Shown piece by piece: positions 21,293 to 47,278 of a DNA stretch of 64,000 nt (the first letter of the stretch is position 1; each line of letters opens with the position of its first letter). The stretch lies in assembly GCA_034509925.1 (NCBI GenBank), contig CM067528.1:2190001-2254000 (forward strand), given 5' to 3'. The stretch is from Hirudinaria manillensis. Taxonomy: Eukaryota > Annelida > Clitellata > Hirudinida > Hirudinidae. The translations under genes were made by a program, and so were the position numbers. Under the pieces are notes generated by a model. It did no database searches, was not told the origin of the DNA, and worked only from the letters and a program-made list of their open reading frames with translations.

Positions 21293-24200
21293 TCATCATC
21301 TCCATGTACAAGCTTTTCATTAGAAACTCGTGCCCATTAAAAGGATTCAAATCTCAGATATGGATTCAAGAGGAAAACATCAAACCAACGACTCACTTAG
21401 AGCTTTTTGGATCTTTCAAGGGCTTTCCCTGATCCTTCTTGTTCTCCTCTTCCTCTTCATCCTCGAAGCCGCTGTTCGAGGAAAGGCTCGGGCGTCTGTA
21501 CTTCTTGATCGGGGCCTGAGAGGGCGCGTTCGTGCTGCCCCCGCTGTCGGACCTGCTGTGACTCGAATCAGCAGACGACTTTGAATACGAAGAAGACGTC
21601 GAATATGACCTGTATTTTGGCAACAAATTGATGAGAACAAAAAAATAAAATAAAATAAAAAGTAAACAGACGGATGGATGGAAAACAAAAGACATATTCA
21701 AGAGCAAAAATGAAATAAATAAAAAACTAGCCTCGAGCTACGCCTTCCAGAAGACGACCTGCTGTTCGTACTGGACGACCTCGATCTCTTCGATCTCCTT
21801 TGAATTCATTTACAAGTGATTAATTATTCAACAATATCTTGGCACATTATTTAAATTATTCGTAAACAATTATTCAAAGTTTTTAAAAGCATATCTGGCT
21901 TGTTTCGTTTATGCACCTGTAATAATCTCTCCTGTAGCCATTGCTTCGACCTTCGTCTGACCTCGACCTGCTCCTCCTGAACCTCGTCTTTTCCCTCGAG
22001 CGAGACCTTCGACTCGACCTGGATCTGCCGCGCGACCTCCTTCTCGGAGACCTCCTCCTGGGCGACCCGGATCTCTTCCTGGGCGACCTAGATCTTTTCT
22101 GGGGCGACCTGGATCTCCTCCTCTCCAGTGATCTGGTCGTTCCTCCCTTTTCGGAGGACTTTGATCCGACCGTGTTTCTTAAAGAGAATGAAAGCAAAGG
22201 TGCACTTGCTATGAAGTTTATCATTTTCTCACAAATAAAGGAGCAGAATCTATGCAGTTAGATCTCTAAGCACAAAAAGAAAGCCAAATGAAAAGGTGGG
22301 AAGGAGGGAGAGATACCTACCTGTTGGCATCTTGCGGCAGTGGAAGTGACGGACCCTGCAGAGGTTTTGCCCCCTCTTCGTCCGAAGAACGGTTTCCGCC
22401 TTTTCCTCCGAAGCTCGTTATGAACTCGATGACCCCAGTTCCTGGAGGGGACCTGGATCTCGACTTGGACGAAGACGACCTTCGAAGACATGCAATTATG
22501 TTAATGAGGTTGAATACATTAATAAATTACTTTGACAGTAGATTCTACGGTCTGGATTGATGACATTTTTGCATGATTGGCTCATTCCAATTAGCATTAG
22601 CAATTGACCAATTTCAATGCTATACTTTTTCAAATGTCAGGTTTAATCCTCAACAAATAAAGATAATGGTTAATTAATAATAAAATTTTCACTCACTCTC
22701 GCATCTTTGAAAGATTCGAGCTCTTAGGACTGCTCGGCTTGGCGGCATAGCTGCAAAACGAGGAAAATGAATGTTAAATCATCGGTAACAACATATCAAA
22801 GCCTGAATATTTGATGTTTTATATTGGAAAACATTTCGAAGAGTGATTTCTATTAAATGGCAAAATAACAATTCAAGGGAAATCCCCAAAGAGCAAATAT
22901 AAGACCAGGTCACCTGGGTGGACTCAACTTCCTGTTCCTCAACCTTCTCTCCTTGAATGCCCGTCTCTCTCTCCTCGACTTACGACCCTGTACGAGGAAT
23001 TTGATGGAGTTTGAATGTATAAACAAGGTAGTTCAAAATATACTGAGACATGAGTTCTTAATATTAGCAATAATTAGTAAATGTAAATCGATGAAATTTG
23101 TAATAATAACAATAACAATAATTGATCAAATGTTAATACCGAGAATTGAGCCTTTTCTTCTTCAATCTGCTTGACGGCTCGCAGGGCTTCCATTTCGTCC
23201 CTGTCCAACTGGAGGAACCTGTGTTTGAATGTCAAGGAGATCGGGTCAATTGAGAATTTACGATGAAAATGCAATGCATTATTAATGAAGGTCTTAATAG
23301 ATGGATTGTGGCAATTAATTTTCAATGTCAGACATTTTGAACTACATTTCTGACTACTGTTCTTAGCCGATTCAAAGACTAAAGTCATGCAGTAAAGTAA
23401 TGCAGGTGCTTGGAAGCAAGACATTTTTGAGCACTCGATTATGCAATAAATCCAGTTAAAATAAAAAAAATTAACACGTCCACGCAGATGCGCCTGCTGC
23501 TAACAACGCATGATAACGATCGCAACGGTGATGATGATGATGATTATTAGTTTGCAACAAGACTGAACGACTGACTCTGAGTAATCATTTCCCTCCATAC
23601 CATACTCCACAGATAAACCATTAAGAACCTGCTCTTGCTCTTCGGTCAACATGTCAATATCCAGGATGTTGTCTGATAATAAGTAAGTTAATCAAAACTC
23701 GAGTTATGAATCTGATCGATCAATAGATCGATCGAACGAAAAACGTTTGCAGCCGCTTCGGTGTCCAATGACATGAATGAATTGAAAGCGATGCCACGGG
23801 CATCAAGAAAATATTTTTTTTAAATGCTAAAACTGTTTAAACTTTTAAGATTAGAAAACAACGTCGACGAACCGAGATCAATTTCTTCGTCCTCTTCCTC
23901 CTCCTCCGCCATTTCCTTCTTGAAGTCGGGCATCCTGATCCCGCTCGAACCGTCGTCGTACACGAAGCCGATCGCGGCCCTCTTCTCTGCCAACCTGGAG
24001 ACGCAAAAGACGACAAACCCCGTTAAGAAAAGCAACGAAAGAATTCGAGCAGACTCTTAGCAATTCGAGGAATATGATCCCGGAATTAGTCGCTAGAAGC
24101 CTCGCCGAACGACTGTGGAGCATAAACTCCGCTCAGCGGATAAGCGAAGCAAATATGGCCGAAACATTGAAATCATTGATGCATGCACAGACTTTTTCTT

Positions 24201-25292
24201 CTTTTCCTCCTCACTTTTAGAAGAGTCGCTCGCACCGAACTGTTCGTCGTGGTAGATCTGTTGGAGGCACTGGTCTTCAGAAACTGTGAATGGAAAGTGA
24301 AAGTCATCACCGATATTTCTTATGCGCATTGCTATTCCTATGCTATCATGCTGCATGGGTATCCATAATCGAGGTTATATTAAATAGTGGAATAAATACT
24401 AATTTTATCAGATAATGAATTATCTATTTTTAAAAAATGGCATTAAAATGAGATCAGTAACAACAAGATCCTAGTGGAAGCCAGCTAGACTCAGATTCAA
24501 TTTCTGAGATGACAGGCAGAAGAAGCAGTATTAAATCATCATCACTAACCTCCAGCGCAGTCGTTCTGCACTAGGATGCGATACCTCTCATAATTGCACC
24601 TGTTCTCATCAGGATCAACAACTTCTCTGGAAACAAATAATTCAAATAGCAAATTAAACAAAACAAATATTTGATTAAATTAAGACCAAAACAATCAAAA
24701 AGAACGTACTTTGAATTCTGTATGGGAGGTATGTAGTCGATGTGGGATCGTACGTCGTACCTGTCCATTTGTACTTCTGGATCGCCCTGCCACGGTTGCC
24801 TGGAGATGCCAGATGATGAAATAAATAATTAGAACATAATTATAATATTATAATTAGAAATTTAAATATAACCCATGAAGAAAATGAATGTTAGCAGAAT
24901 AATAACAATTATTTCACAGTTTCTACAATATCTGAAGTAAAAGCAATTGCAAGCTCATGGGTCAGTCACTTACATTACTTGGGGACCCTCTGCAACGGCA
25001 GCCAAAGCTGGATCGATGTGGATTTTCATGGATCTCCCATAAACCCTAAGGAACTGATTAGGATCTTGTTTCTGATGGAAAAAATTAGTAATCCCTTTAT
25101 AACTTGATTTGAATGTTGCAAACCGACAAAATCGTGCACATAATTAGAATACAAAATGCATTTCTTCAAAGAGTCTGGATTGTCATCACTTACAATGCAT
25201 TCATAATATTCTCTTCGTCTTCCAGCTCTCTTCTGATAATCCACCATCATCACCCTGATCATTCTTTCTTGCTTCCTTGCAGCGTGCCACAT
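20202..25292 (-). CDS. CLASRP: CLK4-associating serine/arginine-rich protein
   Basis: About eighteen exons. Exon 1 (25194..25292) encodes MWHAARKQERMIRVMMVDYQ then KRAGRRREYYECI, nearly the vertebrate CLASRP start. Exon 2 (about 24975-25072, KQDPNQFLRVYGRSMKIHID) and exon 3 (QPWQGDP, MDRYDVRSHIDYIPP) continue it. Further exons give NYERYRILVQND, SEDQCLQQIYHDEQFG, LAEKRAAIGFVYDD and an acidic stretch (about 23.9 kb). Next come LTEEQEQVLNGLSVEYGM, EALRAVKQIEEEKAQFS, RKSRRERRAFKERRLRNRK, FITSFGG and long RS repeats (about 21.4-22.2 kb). The end is MTPQERLKRRMQLALSKQ with an RS-rich final exon (20202 to about 20445). The family regulates alternative splicing in the nucleus with CLK kinases. All diagnostic blocks are present in order. 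Internal boundaries were read by eye, not all checked base by base. Confidence 0.92.
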
Positions 25293-25920
25293 TTTAAAGT
25301 AGACTGGGGGATGTTAATAACTCTTGGTCAAAATAAAATAAGAGAATGTTTTACATTCTTACTAGGTGATGTATAAATATTATGTAACAAAAAAAAATAA
25401 ATACGGCTTTATAGCACTATTGAAGCAAATAGTCATTAATCCAAGATCAACTAGATTACCGATATGAATAACAATGATCAAATAAAGATTGATGGTTCTT
25501 AAGATTGCCTCAAAATCAGCGTGATTGTCTAATTATAATTTTGTTGCAGTGTTATTAACTCGCCATCAAAATTAATATCAGGGCAATAATAATTTAGTGA
25601 GACTAACAGATCAAACACTTACTGATTTGCGGAATTAAATCTTAAATGTGTTTGAACAAGTCCTTTCTTTCTTTAAATTTTAAAATGTGTATTCCAAAAA
25701 AGGGCCACCATATGCAAACCAGCAACATGGACTCCAAACAACAAAGTTTGTTAATCTTTTATTCTACTCTTCTAATAAATTTTTATTTTTGCTATAATAT
25801 AATTTTAGACGCAATAAATATTTGTAAATATTTTTTACATAACTTATAAATTATATCAAATGTATATTAACTTATAAACCTTGTTGTTTAAACCTAGGTA
25901 TTTTAAAATCACAATAAACA
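25293..25920. other. Head-to-head intergenic region of CLASRP and the PAAT-like gene
   Basis: 628 bp separating two divergent start codons. AT-rich, without a TATA box placed for either gene, and no other gene. May hold a shared bidirectional promoter (inference). Confidence 0.5.
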
Positions 25921-27018
25921 ATGCTGTCGATGTTGGCGAAGGACTGTTTCAGCGTTAAATGTAATTATAGTTTGTTAGAAGACCCTCTGGAATTGAATAA
26001 TTTTGTTTCTTTTAGATCTGTTGATTGTGAAAAGTTTGTTATCACAATTTGCATTTGGAATATTATTTCCAGTTTTGGGTGCTTTTATAATGAAATATTT
26101 GAAATTAACAATAAATTTTAGTTCGGCAGATGAAGATACTCCTGGTTGTGGATACACTCCTTTGATATTAAAAAAGCACGAATCGTCGACCAGCACCTGT
26201 GCCATTAAAATATCACCGCTCAATGGCTGTATGTACAACATAGAAGCAATAGACATTTTATGTAATGCAAAGCATCTAGAAGTGTATGCTTTAAATGAGG
26301 CCTACCTTGAAACTAATCAGGGCATCAGAGTTGATGAAGTATTAGGTTTTGAGAGGAAGACATTCATTTTGCAACATAGCTTCGAAAATCCAGTGTCTGG
26401 ATGTATTCTTAAGGTAACTAGTTTGTAATTTTTAATTGCTCGAACATTATTTGAAGTGCGTTTTTCAATATAGCTTCCATTGGTGACAGAAGTGTGGCTA
26501 CACAGCTTGCACATCACCATAAGAAAGTGTCCTGAACCGTCCAGACAACTTTCAAGTCCAACAGACAATGGAATCAATATGATCCAGCATCTTGTCAATA
26601 ACCTTGGTTTATGCTCTGGCCCAGGAGCTACCTCTTCACCACTGAGTAAGGTAGACAACTTGCTCCAAGAAATGAACAATGTGAATGTAAATCTAATGAA
26701 GCTGATTAACCACTATAGGGAAGTCACATGCCAGTTGATATGGGTGCATTTTTGTCCAACTTTCTCAGTGCAGCTTCCATTAAAGACTCGAGAGTTAATG
26801 GCTCCGAAATAACGAACATTCCAACAAGATTAGCCCCTTCGGAGGCCGACAACAACCAAGAAGAAATCGAGACCAAGAGACTGGACCTGACACCAATCGA
26901 GAGCAATCTCAGATCCTACATGGATCACTTGGTGGCAAACCTGGAACAAAAGATTATGTCGCGACTGGACAGAATCGAGCAGATGATTTCAGGGATGAAC
27001 ATGAGCGGCCCAGCCTGA
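25921..27018 (+). CDS. PAAT/C10orf88-like protein
   Basis: Proposed exons are 25921..25973, 26122..26413, 26474..26650 and 26719..27018, about 273 residues. Core exon blocks HLEVYALNEAYLETNQGIRV, TFILQHSFENPVSGCILKL and TEVWLHSLHITI follow the C10orf88 pattern (AR-MEVYxGEEYxxTxRG ... CKIKLLS ... VVVHMRS). The C-terminus YMDHLVANLEQKIMSRLDRI matches its terminal helix. Human PAAT binds mitochondrial ABC transporters; the role here is inferred from that. The first exon is tentative: AGTTT|GTTAGA is the only weak donor that keeps phase. The third intron is also ambiguous: AAG|GTAGAC (68 bp), AAT|GTGAAT (38 bp) and AAT|GTAAAT (32 bp) all keep frame with the acceptor CTATAG. Confidence 0.7.
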
Positions 27019-27970
27019 AAGACGGCTTCGCTTCTGATCCTCACATCATTCTCAATTTCATCCTCAGCCCAACAATAGCACAACATCTACATTGTACAGC
27101 AACTTTGCATTGAAACCAGGAGAATTTACCAATTTCAAAACATATATTTATCTTTTAATGATTTTCTGAGTATTTTGAATCTTTCTCAATTGTTTCCTTG
27201 CTGGGCCATCAGCTCGACTTGAGTCTAAAAATCATAGCTTTGGTTCTCAGAAGCACCTCAAAGTGGATTCAAACAAAAAAGCCACTGCACTGGCATTGTT
27301 TGCATAAAACAATTCATGAGCTTTTAAAAGTTTATTTGTAGATATTTGTGGTTATGGCTCCCAGTCGGAGAAACGTTGCAGACATTGTAAAATTGATAAT
27401 CCGATACTTACAATTAATTTAAAATAGTTTGAGATAAAAGGGAAGCATACTTGGGTCTGCATGATATGGGTAGAAACATTTGATGAACCATGTCTAAAAC
27501 TAAATGCACAGAGTAACATGCAATGAACAACAAAATAAAGAAGCACTGAATGATGACGTCGTTCTTTGTGAAAGTCACGACAAGAAATACAGTACGACGA
27601 GATAGCTTTGCACGAGAAGGCAGATAACTGAAAGCAAACTAAACAACATCTACGATAGATGATAGAACCGTTATCAAATGGCCATTGAAACTGACTGGAA
27701 CATTAAATTATCATAAACACTGTGAATATTGGTAAAATTGTGAAACGGAAAATACTTCTCGAGTCGGATGAATCTAAAATTTGAATTGGCACATGCAAAT
27801 GCAGAATCCAGGATGTGTGTAAGAAGTGAATGATACTCAAATAGATAGGTAAACAGATTGAATTGAACTGCAAACAATCCTAATAGGCTGAAATAATGAG
27901 GTTAAGTTTTTTTTTATTTTTACTCAAAACTAAGAACGAAATATGAAATACCAGCTGAAACGTGCAGGTT
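27019..27970. other. Intergenic, convergent 3' ends
   Basis: Lies between the PAAT-like stop (+) and the HEATR5B stop (-). AATAAA at 27534..27539 (+) could end the PAAT-like transcript after a 515-bp 3' UTR. No other gene seen. Confidence 0.5.
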
Positions 27971-41538
<13,568 letters not shown>

Positions 41539-42158
41539 GTTTTGACTGAACCTTAAACAAAAAATATACTCAGACTTTGTCCGACTAGGAAAATAAAATC
41601 ATATTAAATTTTCCTATAGTACTTCCAATGCGTTTATAAGTTATTTGTTTACTAACAGGCCACTAAACAAACTGCTTAATAAATGTTAAAAGATCAAGCT
41701 ATCAAAATCACTGATTGCGCTTATAAAACACACAGCGTTAAAAAAAACAGAAGTAAACAAAAGAGCACGAATAGCTCCCAGCTGGTCAACAAATTTGTCA
41801 AAATAACAAATTATAAATCGCTATTTCGCATTGATTCAAGGTATATATTGAATGAATTAAATTTTTATAGTCTCTGAGTCATTTTATAAAACAACAAATT
41901 AAACTTGATGAAAAGCATTAGTTTGGAAATCCTCGGGCTTGACCTTAATGTGCGAGTCGCATCATCCTCATTCCTCCCATATAAAGAGGGCCACATTGTG
42001 GCCACGCATTCCTGGATTAGTTAGGTTACGACCGACCCTCGAACTGTTTTTCTTTATTTTAAGTTTGTTTCCTTTGATTAATCAGCTCAAACAAATAAAG
42101 AAAGAATAACGAAGCCGATTTATTAAACCAGAAAGTTAAATTTAGAAGGAGAGATCAC

Positions 42159-42265
42159 CTCAGCAAAAAGGATCCGTATGCTTCGTTGATGGCGAACGAA
42201 ATCTTTTTTACGGTTATCTGAAGACTGTTGTAACCGGGCAAGTGTAAGAACCAGCATCGTCGCAT
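42159..42265 (-). CDS. HEATR5B: Possible alternative first coding exon of HEATR5B
   Basis: An ATG at 42263-42265 opens a 107-bp exon ending TTGCTGAG|GTGATC. It encodes MRRCWFLHLPGYNSLQITVK and 15 more residues. The core HEATR5B first exon is preceded by TTGTTTAAG|GTTCAGTCAAAACATG, and joining the two keeps frame: ...AYGSFLLR, FSQN, then the conserved MELAHSLL. So a 40-residue N-terminal extension is possible. The conserved start lies at the usual family N-terminus, so this may be an alternative isoform or chance. Confidence 0.35.
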
Positions 42266-43140
42266 TTTAAGGTTGAGATGGTGAGTTGGGGCTGCAATTT
42301 AGCCAATGCTCCGGGACGGCAAACCGCTCAAGCCTGTCGTAAATAGTAAGAAAAGTCTTTGTTCTCTGATATCAAAGGATGCCAGACATTCGAAGAGAAA
42401 TTGAATAGACTGCGAATCTTGATATATGCAATATTTCCTTAGATCCTTCCATACTGCATTAGACCATCAAATTATAAACTAGAGAAAACATGTTGGACAT
42501 GTGAGTCTTGTTGGAACCACTCGACTCGCTTGCCAACTGCACATGCACACATCACTGCTGCACAACGCGGGTCTCTGTCTGGCAGAGTTTTGGTAATTCC
42601 ATTTGACTGGAGACTTTGGTCGATTAATGGCAGGACTGGGAACAAGTTGACATGACTCTTTTACTCGATCAATAGTTTATTTGAGAATGGAAGGCAACAA
42701 AAAAAATCTTAAAATTTATGCCATGTTCTCTGATGGACATTACGAATGGAAAAGTAGTAAAAAGTAAAACAGAATCGAAATGGCTCGCAATGTCATTTAG
42801 GAACAAAACCTTGGAATTATTGAACAACTGACAAATCAATCAAGCCAACAGTTATTAAATTTAAAAGGTCTTAAGACCTGGTCCAAACCATATGAAATAT
42901 ATACCTATGACAAAGAACTAAGCAAGTCACTGTGTATTGAAACCATTGAAGAAACAGCCCTGACCAATTTCAAAATTATAGTGTCACATTATTACATTAT
43001 TCTGTTATAAATTGTTAAATTTATTATTGTGGGATGTTTTCTTTAAGTATACTAATTGCTCTAGCTACCTTACAAGCAATGACAACCCATATAAGAGCAA
43101 GGCCTTGCAAAAGACATATCATTGTTAATATTATTATCAC

Positions 43141-43171
<31 letters not shown>

Positions 43172-43565
43172 ATTTCCAACACCTACTAAGCAGAGCCTAT
43201 ACTACATAGGAATAAAACAATCACTACAAATGAAAAATCACAACATAATCAACTCTGAACCTAACATAAGTTCAAAGTTAGAATCTGAGCCATATGTATA
43301 TATATGAGGTTAAAGCAGTTGTACAAACAAACAACAAGCCATTCCAATAAGACAAAAGCAATGATTAATTTTCAAATATTTCAGATTTGACAGCCTATCA
43401 CAGGAGTTTATGATTTGACCTACTTATGAAGAGGTCACTCATGTTGATCTCGAACATCTTATATATTCAAACACAATAAAATCCTTCCTTTCAACTTCAA
43501 TGATCTGAATTTATGACGAGCAAAGACGTTAAAAGCGAGTGCCAAGACCAGACCCGGAGAGACCT
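42266..43565. other. Intergenic, HEATR5B promoter side and NUDT9 3' flank
   Basis: No supported gene. An ATT microsatellite lies at about 43121-43169. An apparent C-terminal extension of the NUDT9 frame down to 43459 belongs to a different reading frame. Confidence 0.5.
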
Positions 43566-45672
43566 CTACCAGTGCGCCCCTCTCTTGCTCACGACCTTCT
43601 CGATGAAGTTTTTGTGGCTCGCATAGAGCTCCACGTTTCCATCGACGTCCATCCAAGTGACTCCCACGGCGTCGTCGCCTGCAGGGAATTCCGTACGATT
43701 TTTTAAACTCTTCGACGAGTCAATTCGAAATTAAATTTAAATTGGAAGGATATTCTGGCAGACCTGAATGGAATCTCATGGTGAAGATGGTTCCATCCTC
43801 GTCATGGAAGTTGTAGGCGACGGTTTCCATCCACGCGTTGTCCGTATTGCGAGGGTCATCCACGTAGCCCTTATAAATCTGGAGTAGGTTACGTTACAAC
43901 GTCAAAGCATGTCATGGCTCACAACTGTGATTTATAATTGTAAACATCGGATGACTTTTTCGCATTGACTAGCTAGCAGTTGCTTCTAAATGCTAACTAG
44001 TTAGTATTTAAGCTGAGGCAGAGCAATGATAATCATCTAGTAATTTTTACCAGTTCACCAAAGTAGTGATCAAAGTAAATAACCAAAAACAATATTCCTT
44101 CCACATTCTTTATCAACATAATAGAATAAGAATTAATGTCTAAGTCAAATAAACCTTTTATCATCATCATCATCACCATCATCAACACTGTCACCATCAC
44201 CACCATCTTTGTTGTCATTGATAAGAATGTCCTAACCCACCTCATCGCCTTCCTTGAATGCCTGGTTCAGTCTGTCGAGACTGTTTTGCTTCTCGTCGTC
44301 GGATTTCTCGAGGAGGTTCATGGCCTCCTCTGCGAATTCTCTCCTCAAAGTTTCGGATATCAGCTCGCCCGGATCGACCATGCCCTGTTGGCAAACAAAT
44401 AATTTGAAATTATTCAATAATTTGAATTTAAATACTGAAATGCTAACAAATAATATTTTGCAATAATTCAATGTTCTAAAAGTTCCTACAGTTTTAGAAA
44501 ATTCTCTGAAAGAAAAAAATCATGACTCATGTTATCAAAGTACAGGGTGATCTGATGCAAGCACAAACAAGACCATTAGTCGTTAGACAATTAGTTGAAC
44601 TCATTCACTCCATCATGCATACCCCAGGGATGGCCCATTCGTTGTTATCTCTTCTTTGTATCGATACAAACTGAAGTATCGGCTTTCCAGACGATTCGTG
44701 GATCACCTTCTCGTTCTGCTCGTTTCTCTTCCATCTGTTGATCACATAACCTGAATTTCAATTGTTAGTCAGCATTTCTAAATCTCAAACATCTGATCAG
44801 AACCAGCCTGCAAAGGTCAACAACAGTGCATAGCAATCGATTAACAAAATGTTAACAAAGACAAGAGGATGACAGAAAACTGCACATTGACTTTCAATCG
44901 GAATAAAACATTCTCAGCTTTTAAACTTTCAGAGCCCAGATGACATGAAATTCATCTCCAGAATCGTAACGGAAGCCATACCTCGTGACGATCGGATCGC
45001 CCGCATGGTTGGGTCCCCATTTTCCAAGCAGTCCCCTGCCTGCTAGCCCTGTACGACCCACGGGGTTCCTATTAATATAACCGACTGGAAATCAAGATGA
45101 AATTATAGTTTTAACTAAAGATGCCAAACAAGATGAAATATATTTTCTATTACATATTTTTATTGCACTTACTTTGGCAATCCATTGTCAAAGAATGAAT
45201 AATTTCCCAAGAAACTTGTTCTATCAACCTTCAGAACTGGATCAATAGCATTCCACGACACAGTTTTTGAGTCACCTTCCTGTCTGAGAAAGGCATTGCA
45301 TTGAACGCATTTATGAACAATTAAGCACAAAATCCATAATTACTCCAAATCAACATCAGCCCATTCCTTCCCTCTCACAGATTTGTCAGTGTAATTTGGT
45401 GGGGAGTATTCTGGAAATGGCACTGACCACGGAACTTTGTCATCAGGAACATGTTGCCTCTCGACGTTCGACCGAGGGTAAACACAATTTCGACACTTCA
45501 CATGAACCATCTTGCAATTTGCGGTGCAGTAACGATTGTAGTTTCTCCAAAATAGGTCTTTGGCGTTCGACGAACTGTAACAAAAGTTATTGACGATTAT
45601 CATATTACTATTCGAGCTATGTAAAACTATTCCGTGTAAAGTGATGCCTCACATTTTTCTAAACAACTCCAT
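43566..45672 (-). CDS. NUDT9: ADP-ribose pyrophosphatase (Nudix hydrolase 9)
   Basis: Eight exons, all in phase: 45653..45672, 45344..45574, 45173..45283, 44982..45068, 44623..44734, 44241..44384, 43764..43878 and 43566..43678, giving 310 residues. NUDT9 hydrolyses ADP-ribose to AMP and ribose 5-phosphate, mainly in mitochondria. Blocks: [71 protein letters not shown], the Nudix box [40 protein letters not shown], and the C-terminus SKRGAHW. The Nudix catalytic residues (REFAEE) are intact, as in active NUDT9 and unlike the inactive TRPM2 NUDT9H domain. No TRPM channel precedes it, so this is the free enzyme. The 20-bp first exon (MELFRKI) is inferred from AAAAAT|GTGAGG. The N-terminus is basic and could target mitochondria. 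Confidence 0.95.
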
Positions 45673-46486
45673 TCTATTGATTGTCTGCTTCTAGTAATTG
45701 TACGTTCTATAACAGAATTAGCTATTCTCGAGCAAACCCGAAACTATTGGATTCTCCTACATAAAATTCCGTTCCGAACCGGATGTTTTAAATGTTTAAC
45801 ATATAATTAAGACAATTACACCTACGACAGTTTGGATGACAACAATAAAGTCGAGAAGAAATAAATTAAGCCAGCTGAGTTCATTATACCATAAAATAAT
45901 AGCCAAATCTTCTGAGACTCAAAACTTTGTTGTTAAATTCAAAGTCCGATTTACCTCAGCTCGTAGAATAATTTTTCACTAAAATAAATTAAACCACATG
46001 AAGTAATGAATATAATGAAATAACGATCAATATAAAGACAACTTCCGGGGCATTTTAAAAAAAAATACAGCTTATGAATATAATCTCCTTTCCGTCAAAT
46101 CAGAATTTATTTATCTTAATTTATTTTGTTTCTGTTTCATAAAACAGTTTGTTATCTATTTTGAAGAAATCTCGATGACTCAAACTACAATGCTCAAATA
46201 AATAGAAAATTTAAAAGAAATCAACTTAATGATATAAATAATAATTCGTTTACTTTTATGCACATCTTAGAATGGTTTCTTGATAAAATCTACACGTAAT
46301 GTAATGAAACTATTTTCGGTTAGATTTGCTCTGAAACAGCTTCATAGTTTCAGAGTTGCCTCGTTTCATCACACGACTCAAGCGGTTTGTAAACATCTTT
46401 TGTTAGTTGAACAGGAATAAATCATTTGCAGCTCATCAGAAAACACGGAAAAGTTTATTTTAAGATGTTCCTAGAATGAGTCTTAA
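45673..46486. other. Intergenic, NUDT9 promoter side
   Basis: AT-rich. A short minus-strand frame near 46325-46375 encoding ETMKLFQSKSNRK before a stop could be a last exon of the upstream orphan gene, but no phase-compatible junction was found. Confidence 0.45.
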
Positions 46487-47278
46487 TTATCTTCTGGTAC
46501 CATACCTTGTGGAAATATTTTGATTAAAATCGCAGTCTTTCTCAATAACCGTTGAGTCAGCAAAACATTTATCAGGACAATTTGTTAAAACTATCCCAGC
46601 AGATTGGGTTTGTTGTTCTATCTTTATGTTCTCCAAGTTGAAGCTACACTCTCTCGCAATCATGCTAACGGAACTGGAAAACCAGCGGTTAACGGCCGCT
46701 TGTTTCGAAGGTGGAAGAGGAGATTTGACTTCAGATGTAAATATTTTGTCGGCACGTTTCGGAGCCACAAAGCAACTCTCCGAGAAGAGTTTTGGCTTGC
46801 TTCCGATTTTGCATCTGCAATAAACAAATTCATAAATGATATTGGCATTATTAATAGCGGCAGGTCAAAGAGAATCAAAACAAAGGCTTTTATGAGAGCT
46901 ATTTTAGATTATTCTTTTAATACGAATAGCAATTTTTGGCAATTCGCTACGGGAAGCTCATTGAAATTCTATTCGCCTCTATCTAGCCTGTCATTAATAT
47001 AATCCAAAGGCGTATAATTATGAGGAATATAAAACTAATGCAGGTAATGAATCTCTAGTTTCCAACCTGATGTGCGAGCGGTAATTTTTCCTTTTAAAAC
47101 TTCCCTCGCCACAAAATATGGAACTGGAAAATCTCTCCGGAACGAGGGCTGCTCCAAAGGCGAGTCCCTCCTTCATTCTGACATCAACAGTTTCCTGTAG
47201 GAAGCTGGTCGTGGAAAGATGGGTTGACGGACTGACGATGCCAAACGAAAGAGTTTCGCCAAAGTTGACCGTTTTCAT
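46487..47278 (-). CDS. Unrecognised 179-residue protein with PIP-box-like motif
   Basis: Two exons, 47067..47278 and 46487..46814, join in phase 2 across CACATCAG|GTTGGA and TTTATTGCAG|ATGC. The N-terminus is MKTVNFGETLSFGIVSPSTH. The middle is Ser/Lys-rich (ERFSSSIFCGEGSFKRKNYR). Residues 101-116 read KSPLPPSKQAAVNRWF, where QAAVNRWF fits the PCNA-interaction pattern Q-x-x-aliphatic-x-x-aromatic-aromatic. The protein looks largely disordered and basic, compatible with a nuclear protein. That reading is inference; no family was recognised. The second exon can be read to a stop, or can end earlier at ACAAG|GTATGG and continue into an exon not found, so the C-terminus is uncertain. Confidence 0.5.

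Noticed and set aside
43459-43656. Longer C-terminal frame for NUDT9
   Set aside because: It is in a different frame; the true NUDT9 frame ends KRGAHW then TAG at 43566-43568, as in other animals.
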